A DNA stretch of 64,000 bases. It comes from Deinococcus sp. JMULE3 (GTDB lineage Bacteria; Deinococcota; Deinococci; Deinococcales; Deinococcaceae). The notes below the pieces were generated by a model. It did no database searches. It was given only the letters and a program-made list of their open reading frames with translations, and was not told the origin of the DNA. Where the stretch lies: contig NZ_SGWE01000004.1 in NCBI RefSeq assembly GCF_013337115.1, positions 186,001 to 250,000 on the forward strand. The letters run 5' to 3'. Position numbers and translations under genes: made by a program. Shown piece after piece: positions 8,574 through 14,400 of this stretch (positions are counted from its first letter, which is position 1; each line of letters starts with the position of its first letter).

Positions 8574-8731
8574 TACGGATTCCGTTTGTTTCGCCAACAA
8601 TCCGGAACTTCACCGGATTGCCGACTCCACGTCCGGAACCCGTTTTACTCCTCCTCTGCGGGGCAGCTCTACGAGTCGCATCCGCTCGGATTGAATGGCC
8701 TTTGCAGCCCATTCAATCGGAGTCCGTATGA
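8570..8731 (+). CDS. SNR-encoded 53-residue peptide coupled to the 2PGK-like gene
   Basis: The repeat is open for 54 codons from ATG 8570. It contains PTPRPEPVLLLLCGAALRV and ASARIEWPLQPIQSESV, then TGA at 8729-8731. That stop overlaps the ATG (8728-8730) of the next gene as ATGA. The ATG at 8570 itself overlaps the TGA of the short leader frame. The peptide aligns without gaps over its full 53 residues with the one at 43705-43866, 37 positions identical by eye. It is hydrophobic in the middle and has no known family. Expression is not proven; high GC makes chance open frames common. Confidence 0.4.
   Translation: MIRIPFVSPTIRNFTGLPTPRPEPVLLLLCGAALRVASARIEWPLQPIQSESV
8573..8729 (+). repeat. 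SNR-type element, full copy (157 bp)
   Basis: The ends are imperfect 12-base inverted repeats, ATACGGATTCCG at 8573-8584 and CGGAGTCCGTAT at 8718-8729. Inside are two hairpins: CAATCCGG with CCGGATTG (7-base loop) and ATTGAATGG with CCATTCAAT (10-base loop). It has the same 157-bp length as the copy at 43707-43863. It lies between the presumed original promoter at 8526 and the 2PGK-like gene, and its last two bases form the first two bases of that gene's ATG. Confidence 0.8.
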
Positions 8732-10215
8732 CGCACCCGGAACTGCGGGTGGGCACCGCCCGGACCACCTTCCCGTTCAGTCGCGGCCTGCTGGTCGAGT
8801 CCCTGGTGAACGCCGGGGCGAGCGCGCCCGTGGCGTCCGCCGTGTCCCGCCGCGTGGAGCAGCAGCTGCGCCTGGCGCGCCGCACGGTGGTCAGCCCGGC
8901 GGAACTCAAGGCGCTGATGGTCGAGGTGACCCGCGACGTCGCCGGGGACGAGGTCGCGCAGGCCGCGCAGGCGCAGACCCCGGCCTTCCAGGACATCTTC
9001 GTGACCGCCAAGAAGGGCGACCTGCCGTTCAGCCGGGGCGTGCTGGCCCGCACGCTGGAGGACGCCGGGCTGTCCGGCAAGGACGCCTACGCGACCGCCA
9101 GCGTCGTGGACGTCCGCCTGCGGCAGCGGGGCGTGACCAGCCTGAGTGCCGAGGAGATCGACAACCTGACCGAGGCGGCGCTGGCCGAACGCTACGGCGA
9201 GCACCTGCGCCTCACGTACCGCTACCTGCGGCACAACCGCGGGAAGCTGGGCGTGATCGGTGACGGGGCCAGCGTGCCCAGCCCGTTCAGCAAGGGCATC
9301 CTGGTGCAGAGCATGCTCGCGGCGGGCGTCACGCCGGACGTGGCACGCAAGGTGGCCCGCGTGACCCAGCGGGACCTGCGGGGCCGCGACGACCGCGTGA
9401 TTCCCCGCCACGAGATCCGGCAGAAGGTCGAGGCGCTGCTGCGCGACGAGGTCGGCCCGGACGTCAGTGCGCGGTACCGGCTGCTGCGCGTGATCCGCCG
9501 CCCGCCGCGCCCGGTGATCGTGCTGCTGGGCGGCGTGAGCGGCACCGGCAAGAGCTTCCTGGCCGCCGAGATCGCCTACCGCCTGGGCATCGCGCGGGTC
9601 GTCAGCACCGATTCCATCCGGGAAGTCATGCGCGCCATGGTCTCCCCCGCGCTGCTGCCCACCCTGCACGCCAGTACCTTCAGCGCCTGGGAGGCCCTGC
9701 TGCCGCCCGGCGCGCCGCGCCCCGAGCATCCGGACCGCGCCGCGCTGATCGCGGGCTTCCGGGATCAGGTGCAGCAGGTCAGCGTCGGCCTGAGTGCCGT
9801 CGTGCAGCGCAGCGTGCAGGAGGGCAGCAGCCTGGTCCTGGAGGGCGTGCATCTGGTCCCCGGGTACATCCGCGCGGACTCCTACGCGGGCGCGATCGTG
9901 GTGCCGCTGCTGGTCACGCTGCCCGACGCGGACGAGCACCGCCGCCACTTCGAGAGCCGCGACACGGAAACCGCCGCCAGCCGCCCCCTGCACCGCTACA
10001 TGGGGTACTTCCGCGAGATCCGCGCCATGCAGGACGAACTGGAGGCGCTGGCCCACCAGTACGAGGTGCCGATGCTGGACGGCCTGACGCTGGACGAGAG
10101 CGCCGAGCAGGCCGTGGACATGGTCCTGCGCCGCGTGCTGGTCGCCCTGACACCCGAGGAACGTCGCGCGCTGCTGGGCGAGGGCCACGCGGACCTGAGC
10201 TTCGGTGGAGGCTGA
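8728..10215 (+). CDS. 2-phosphoglycerate kinase-like protein with three ATP-cone-like repeats
   Basis: 495 residues. The C-terminal half is a P-loop kinase like the 2-phosphoglycerate kinase of cyclic-2,3-diphosphoglycerate-making archaea: Walker A GGVSGTGKSFLAAEI near 268, then STDSIREVMRAM and a region including LHRYMGYFREIRAMQDEL. The N-terminal half holds three related blocks of about 85 residues starting FPFSRGLLVESLVNAG, LPFSRGVLARTLEDAG and SPFSKGILVQSMLAAG, like ATP-cone regulatory domains. The real substrate in Deinococcus is uncertain. The start ATG is the last base pair step of the SNR element, with no ribosome-binding site visible, so translation probably depends on coupling to the SNR frame. 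Confidence 0.82.
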   Translation: MTHPELRVGTARTTFPFSRGLLVESLVNAGASAPVASAVSRRVEQQLRLARRTVVSPAELKALMVEVTRDVAGDEVAQAAQAQTPAFQDIFVTAKKGDLPFSRGVLARTLEDAGLSGKDAYATASVVDVRLRQRGVTSLSAEEIDNLTEAALAERYGEHLRLTYRYLRHNRGKLGVIGDGASVPSPFSKGILVQSMLAAGVTPDVARKVARVTQRDLRGRDDRVIPRHEIRQKVEALLRDEVGPDVSARYRLLRVIRRPPRPVIVLLGGVSGTGKSFLAAEIAYRLGIARVVSTDSIREVMRAMVSPALLPTLHASTFSAWEALLPPGAPRPEHPDRAALIAGFRDQVQQVSVGLSAVVQRSVQEGSSLVLEGVHLVPGYIRADSYAGAIVVPLLVTLPDADEHRRHFESRDTETAASRPLHRYMGYFREIRAMQDELEALAHQYEVPMLDGLTLDESAEQAVDMVLRRVLVALTPEERRALLGEGHADLSFGGG

Positions 10216-10243
10216 ACCGGCCCGGCGCCGCGAGCACGGACCC

Positions 10244-10888
10244 TCAGGGCATCAACCGCTGAATCTGCCACTCCTCGCCGCTGCGGGTGTACGTGAAGCG
10301 GTCGTGCATGCGGTTGGCGCGGCCCTGCCAGAACTCCCACCCGTGCACCTGCACGCGGAAGCCCCCCCAGAAGGCCGGGCGGGGCACCTCGGTGCCGTCG
10401 GGGTAGCGGCCATGCAGCGCGGCGAACTTCGCCTCCAGCGCCTCGCGGCCCGCTATGGGCGCACTCTGCGGGTCGCTGGCGTGCGCGGCCAGCTGCGATT
10501 CGCGCGGTCGGGCGTGGAAGTACGCGTCGCTTTCCTCGTCCGGGATGCGGGTCACCGGGCCGGAGGCGCGCACCTGCCGTTCCAGTTCCGGCCAGTGGAA
10601 CAGCAGTTCCGCCTGCGGGTTGGCGTTCAGGTCGCGGCCCTTGTGCGAGTCGTAGTTGGTGTAGAACGTCAGGCCCGCCGGGGTCGCGCCGCGCAGCAGC
10701 ACGGTCCGCACGCTGGGCCGCCCGCTCGCGTCGGCGGTGGCGAGACTCAGGGCGTACGGTTCGCGCAGGTCCGCCCCGATGGCCTCCTGCAGCCAGCCCT
10801 GGAACTGGGCCAGGGGGTCGGGGTTCAGGTCGGCGCGGCGCAGTTCGGCGCGGGTGTACGACAGGCGCAGTCCGGTCAGGTCGGTCAT
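10244..10888 (-). CDS. pdxH: Pyridoxamine 5'-phosphate oxidase
   Basis: 214 residues. PdxH is an FMN enzyme that oxidises pyridoxamine or pyridoxine 5'-phosphate to pyridoxal 5'-phosphate, the vitamin B6 cofactor. Typical parts are [20 protein letters not shown] (FMN binding), [20 protein letters not shown] and the C-terminal [14 protein letters not shown] with RLMP at the end. The ATG at 10888 overlaps the mutM stop by 4 bases (ATGA), so the two genes form an operon with translational coupling. Length is normal. Confidence 0.93.
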   Translation of the reverse strand: MTDLTGLRLSYTRAELRRADLNPDPLAQFQGWLQEAIGADLREPYALSLATADASGRPSVRTVLLRGATPAGLTFYTNYDSHKGRDLNANPQAELLFHWPELERQVRASGPVTRIPDEESDAYFHARPRESQLAAHASDPQSAPIAGREALEAKFAALHGRYPDGTEVPRPAFWGGFRVQVHGWEFWQGRANRMHDRFTYTRSGEEWQIQRLMP

Positions 10889-11730
10889 TCGGTCTCCCGG
10901 CGCAGGGGCTGGCATTGCGGACAGTGGTGCGTGCCGCGCTGAGCGACGACGCTCTTCTCGATGGGCGTGCCGCAGCGCGGGCAGGGTTCGCCGCCCTTGC
11001 CGTACACGTTGTGCGCGTGCTGGAACAGGCCGGACAGGCCGTCGTGCTGGCGGTAGTTGCCTTCCCCCTTCCCGAGGCTGCTGCCGCCCGCCTCGACGGC
11101 GCGGCCCATCACGTCGCGGACCGCCTGGTACAGCCGCCCGGCTTCCTCGCGGGTCAGACGGGTCTGGGTGGGGTGCAGCCCGGCCATCCAGAGGCTCTCG
11201 TCGGCGTAGATGTTCCCCACGCCGCTGACGGGCTTCTGGGACAGCAGCCAGGGTTTCACGGCACCCGCCTGCGCGGCCAGCGCGGCGAAGTCCTCCTCGC
11301 GGAAGTCGTCCGAGAGGGGTTCGGGGCCCATGGCGGCCAGGGTGGGCATACCAGCGTACGCGCCGGGCCGCACGACGGCCATCTTCCCGAAGCGGCGCGG
11401 GTCGTCGAAGTACAGGTCACCCGCGTCGGTGCGCAGGGTCACGCGGGTGTGCTTGCCGCCCTCCAGCCGGAAGCCGCCGGTCATGCCGAGGTGCACGATG
11501 AATTCCAGGTCATGCGGGCGGTCCGGGTCATTGTGGGCGGCGTCAGCGGCGGCGAGGTGCAGCATCAGGTACTTCCCGCGGCGGGACAGGCCGGTCACGC
11601 GGCGCCCGGCGGCGAGGTGCGTGTCGCGGTACTTGTGGGGCGCGTCGTGCTGCACCTCCAGGATCGTGCGGCCCAGCAGCAGCGGCTCGATCTTGCGGCG
11701 GGTGGTTTCCACTTCCGGCAGTTCAGGCAT
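10885..11730 (-). CDS. mutM: Formamidopyrimidine-DNA glycosylase MutM (Fpg)
   Basis: 281 residues. It removes 8-oxoguanine and ring-opened purines from DNA in base excision repair. The N-terminus [18 protein letters not shown] carries the catalytic Pro2 and Glu3. The helix-two-turn-helix region has [14 protein letters not shown]-terminal zinc finger with [11 protein letters not shown] and HHCPQCQ is intact. TATGCT lies 8 bases before the start. First gene of the mutM-pdxH operon. Confidence 0.95.
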   Translation of the reverse strand: MPELPEVETTRRKIEPLLLGRTILEVQHDAPHKYRDTHLAAGRRVTGLSRRGKYLMLHLAAADAAHNDPDRPHDLEFIVHLGMTGGFRLEGGKHTRVTLRTDAGDLYFDDPRRFGKMAVVRPGAYAGMPTLAAMGPEPLSDDFREEDFAALAAQAGAVKPWLLSQKPVSGVGNIYADESLWMAGLHPTQTRLTREEAGRLYQAVRDVMGRAVEAGGSSLGKGEGNYRQHDGLSGLFQHAHNVYGKGGEPCPRCGTPIEKSVVAQRGTHHCPQCQPLRRETE

Positions 11731-11793
11731 ACCGCCGCAGCATAGGCGCCGCCCGCCGCGCAGACTGCGGCGTTCGTTTCAGGTGACGCGGCG

Positions 11794-12252
11794 TCAGGGG
11801 AAGTACACCTGCTCGACCTTCAGCACGCGACTGCCGCTCAGCTGCAGCGCGACGACCTTCTCGCTGAACGGCCAGCAGCCCTGCGGGTGGTACCCCTTCC
11901 AGGCGGACACGAAGGTCACGAGCGGGACGGTCATCACGCCGCCCGGGCGGTTCAGGCAGGACAGGTCGAAGGTGGTCCTCGCGTCGGTCTTCAGGGTACG
12001 CAGCTTCGGGTTGACGTTCCGGAGGTACAGGCCACTGGGGTTCGCGTCGAAGTACGCCTGGGCGTTCGGGTAATCCCCCAGCGCGACGACCCGGCGGGCG
12101 TCCGCGTCGGTGTCGTTGTACACGTCCACGTAGTCCAGGGTCAGGGTAGCGACGCTGCCCTGCACGGTCACGGCCTTCAGCACGGCGTACTGCGTGGCGG
12201 CCAGAGCGGATGGGGTGAGGGCCAGCAGGGCGGTCAGGACAAGGCGGCGCAT
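11794..12252 (-). CDS. Secreted protein of unknown function
   Basis: 152 residues. The signal peptide MRRLVLTALLALTPSALAA is clear, cleavage likely after ALA. The mature part has two Cys (LSCLNRPGG and QGCWPF) that may form a disulfide, and a beta-rich pattern (TLDYVDVYNDTDADARRV). No family recognised. TACGCT lies 6 bases before the ATG; longer readings overlap the divergent pcp gene and lack a start signal. Confidence 0.72.
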   Translation of the reverse strand: MRRLVLTALLALTPSALAATQYAVLKAVTVQGSVATLTLDYVDVYNDTDADARRVVALGDYPNAQAYFDANPSGLYLRNVNPKLRTLKTDARTTFDLSCLNRPGGVMTVPLVTFVSAWKGYHPQGCWPFSEKVVALQLSGSRVLKVEQVYFP

Positions 12253-12294
12253 ACCCGCAGCGTACAGGGTAGGCGGCGCGGTACGCTGCCGTTG

Positions 12295-12909
12295 ATGCCC
12301 ACCCTGCTGCTGACCGGCTTCGAGCCTTTCCACACGCATCACGTGAACCCCAGTTTCCTGGCGGCGCAGGCCCTGCACGGCCGCACGCTGGGCGGGTACG
12401 TGATCGAGGGCGCGCTGCTGCCCGTGGAACCGGGCGCAGCGCGTGAGCGGCTGGACGCCCTGCTGGACTGGCTGACGCCGGACGCGGTCCTGCTGACCGG
12501 ACTGGCGAGCGGGCGGCCGCAGGTGACGCTGGAGCGGGTCGCGGTGAACGTCATGGACTACCGCATCCCGGACAACGCCGGGCGTCAGTACCACGACGTG
12601 CCGGTGATCCCGGACGCCCCGGCGGCGTACCTGAGCACCCTGCCGCTGCGGGCCACGCTGCGCGCGTGGCGGGACGCGGGCATTCCAGGCGGGATCAGCG
12701 ACACGGCGGGGACGTTCGTGTGCAACACGGTGATGTTCCACGCCCTGCACGCCCTGCACGCGGCGGGCCGCGAGGACGTGCCGTGCGGGTTCCTGCACCT
12801 GCCCGCGAACGCGGAGGTGGCGCTGGCGGAACCGAAGCCAGTGCCGTACCTGCCGCAGGAGGAACTCACGCGCGCGGTCGAGGTGGCCGCCCGCGCCTCC
12901 ATCCAGTAA
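12295..12909 (+). CDS. pcp: Pyroglutamyl-peptidase I
   Basis: 204 residues. A cytosolic cysteine peptidase (family C15) that removes N-terminal pyroglutamate from peptides. The start MPTLLLTGFEPFHTHHVNPS is diagnostic. The catalytic Glu lies in LERVAVNVMDYRIPDN near 80, Cys in GTFVCNTVMF near 142 and His in CGFLHLPA near 166. TACGCT is 7 bases before the ATG. It is divergent from the secreted protein at 11794-12252. Confidence 0.93.
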   Translation: MPTLLLTGFEPFHTHHVNPSFLAAQALHGRTLGGYVIEGALLPVEPGAARERLDALLDWLTPDAVLLTGLASGRPQVTLERVAVNVMDYRIPDNAGRQYHDVPVIPDAPAAYLSTLPLRATLRAWRDAGIPGGISDTAGTFVCNTVMFHALHALHAAGREDVPCGFLHLPANAEVALAEPKPVPYLPQEELTRAVEVAARASIQ

Positions 12910-12926
12910 CGCGAGTCCTTCAGCTC

Positions 12927-13074
12927 ATACGGGATTCAAGTGGTTCCACATCTTGCGGAGTCGCCCGGTGGCCCCCTCACCCTTCCGTCGCTTCGCTCCT
13001 CCCTCCCTCTCCCACCAGGGGAGTGGGGACACGGAACGCGATCGCGTTGCAAGCAAGTCAATTTGATCCCGTAT
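12927..13074. repeat. Second hairpin-ended intergenic repeat
   Basis: The stretch begins ATACGGGATTCAA and ends TTTGATCCCGTAT, near-perfect inverted ends of 13 bases with the same ATACGG core as the SNR ends. Between them are a CT-rich tract resembling the one at 6028-6062 and a palindrome ACGCGATCGCGT. No gene is seen. It joins directly to a truncated SNR copy, so the two form a composite. Confidence 0.5.
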
Positions 13075-13172
13075 CATCCGGAACCCGTTTCTCTCCTGCT
13101 CGCTCTGCTGCGCGGCTCTCCGAGTCCGCTCGGATGGAACGGCGGTAGGAGACATTCCACCGGAGTCCGTAT
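13075..13172 (+). repeat. Truncated SNR-type repeat
   Basis: The sequence from CCGGAACCCG to CGGAGTCCGTAT (13161-13172) matches one side of the full copies, including a hairpin built on GGTGGAATG and CGTTCCATC. The other half is replaced by the repeat at 12927-13074. Here the outer end is followed by CA, and its last base is part of the stop codon (TGA, minus strand) of the gene at 13172. Its frame is not coupled to a downstream gene. Confidence 0.65.
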
Positions 13173-13471
13173 CAGGGGAATGGGGCGCGGCCCGGCTGCC
13201 AGCTCCCGGCGGGGCCGCCCGCCCAGTGCCATTCGCCGCCGTGTGGTTGCCCGGCCAGGGCGGCCTGGACAGCAGTCAGTGGCACGCGGCGGGCGAAGCG
13301 GGTGCGGGCGTGCCACGCGGCCAGGGCTGACTCGGGCCGGGCGGGGCGCAGGCCGCGCAGGGCGGCGGCGGCGCGGTTGACGGCCAGGTCGAACAGTGCG
13401 TCCGGGACGGCGCCGCTGCCGCCGGTGCCCGCCGGGGCGGGGTCGGTCAGGAAGGGGCGTTCGCGGGGCAT
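13172..13471 (-). CDS. Small protein of unknown function
   Basis: 99 residues, soluble, rich in Ala, Arg and Pro, with WHARTRFARRVPLTAVQAAL and a Gly/Trp-rich tail. No family recognised. It is the last of four tightly packed minus-strand genes (14381 to 13172): one base separates it from the 31-codon gene before it. Its stop codon uses the terminal base of an SNR-type repeat, so the original C-terminus may have been altered by that insertion. Confidence 0.6.
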   Translation of the reverse strand: MPRERPFLTDPAPAGTGGSGAVPDALFDLAVNRAAAALRGLRPARPESALAAWHARTRFARRVPLTAVQAALAGQPHGGEWHWAGGPAGSWQPGRAPFP

Positions 13472-13472
13472 G

Positions 13473-13568
13473 TCAGGCGATGCGCGGCTGCTGGCCCAGT
13501 CGGCGGATCTGCGCGGCGCGGCCCGTGGTCAGGGCGGCGTTCAGGCGCAGCAGCGCGGCGACGGTCAT
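13473..13568 (-). CDS. 31-residue small protein in the 13-14 kb operon
   Basis: The frame from ATG 13568 to TGA at 13473-13475 reads MTVAALLRLNAALTTGRAA followed by QIRRLGQQPRIA. Its ATG overlaps the stop of the gene upstream as ATGA, and its stop is one base from the start of the next gene. The spacing within a coupled operon is the main support. It could form one short amphipathic helix. No known family. Confidence 0.5.
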   Translation of the reverse strand: MTVAALLRLNAALTTGRAAQIRRLGQQPRIA

Positions 13569-13885
13569 GGGGGGTTCCCCCCGGCGGTGCCGGGATCGGT
13601 GGGCGGCACGGTCACGTCCAGTTGCGCGGTGCTCAGGGCGGCGGCAGCGGCTTCCTCCCAGTGCAGCAGGGTGTGCAGGCCCGCGTCGTCGGGGGGCGCG
13701 GCCGTGCCGGTCGCTTGGGCGATGCGGGTCCAGAGGTCGCGTTTGGTGGCGCTCAGGTGCGCGGCGATCGCCGCGACGCGCGGGTGCGGCTGGCCGTCCA
13801 CGGCGTCCAGGGCCGCCTGGAGGCCCTCCTGGGGGTCGTGGTTCACGCGGCTCAGCAGGGCCGATAAGGTGGCGGGGTCGTCCAT
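13565..13885 (-). CDS. Small acidic protein of unknown function
   Basis: 106 residues, probably all-helical (SALLSRVNHDPQEGLQAALD), with a Pro/Thr-rich tail ending TAGGNPP. No signal peptide or membrane span. It starts one base after the stop of the membrane protein gene and ends overlapping the 31-residue gene, so it is translationally linked to both. No family recognised. Confidence 0.62.
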   Translation of the reverse strand: MDDPATLSALLSRVNHDPQEGLQAALDAVDGQPHPRVAAIAAHLSATKRDLWTRIAQATGTAAPPDDAGLHTLLHWEEAAAAALSTAQLDVTVPPTDPGTAGGNPP

Positions 13886-13886
13886 G

Positions 13887-14381
13887 TCAGTTCAGCCGGT
13901 ACGTGTCGCCGTCGCGGGTCAGGCGGCCCAGGTCGAGCAGGCGGGCGGTGACGGCGCGGGCCTGCTCGTCGGTCAGGGGGCTGCGGGCGCTGAGGTCGTC
14001 CAGCGTGAAGCGGCCGCCCAGGCGGTGCGCGAGGCGGTAGACCATGCGTTCCTGGATGTCCAGGCGGGGTGCGTGCTGCTGGCGGCGCGTGAAGGCCCAC
14101 CAGACCAGTGCGGCGACGAGCGTACCGATCAGCAGGGCCAGCGGGATCAACTGGCCCGCGAAGGTCGGGTCGCCCACCTGCTGCCCCAGCGCGTGCAGTT
14201 GCGCCTGCGCGGCGCTGATCTGTTCGGGCGTGCCGGTCTCGCGCAGGCGACGCAGCGCGCCGCGCGCCCGCAGGTAGCTCATGACGCCGCCCAGGTCGCC
14301 GCGCACGTAGAAGGCGCTGTACGCGATCAGCGCGGCCGACAGCCCGGTGATGGCTGACAGGAGGACTTTCAGGACGTTCAC
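13887..14381 (-). CDS. Membrane protein with C-terminal winged-helix-like domain
   Basis: 164 residues from a GTG at 14381 with TAGCAT 6 bases upstream. Two hydrophobic segments, about residues 5-25 (VLLSAITGLSAALIAYSAFY) and 82-97 (LIPLALLIGTLVAALVWW), frame a basic helical loop. The last 55 residues look like a small winged helix (MVYRLAHRLGGRFTLDDLSA then LLDLGRLTRDGDTYRLN). First gene of the four-gene operon. Function unknown. Confidence 0.65.
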   Translation of the reverse strand: MNVLKVLLSAITGLSAALIAYSAFYVRGDLGGVMSYLRARGALRRLRETGTPEQISAAQAQLHALGQQVGDPTFAGQLIPLALLIGTLVAALVWWAFTRRQQHAPRLDIQERMVYRLAHRLGGRFTLDDLSARSPLTDEQARAVTARLLDLGRLTRDGDTYRLN

Positions 14382-14400
14382 GACCGCATGCTACGCGAGC

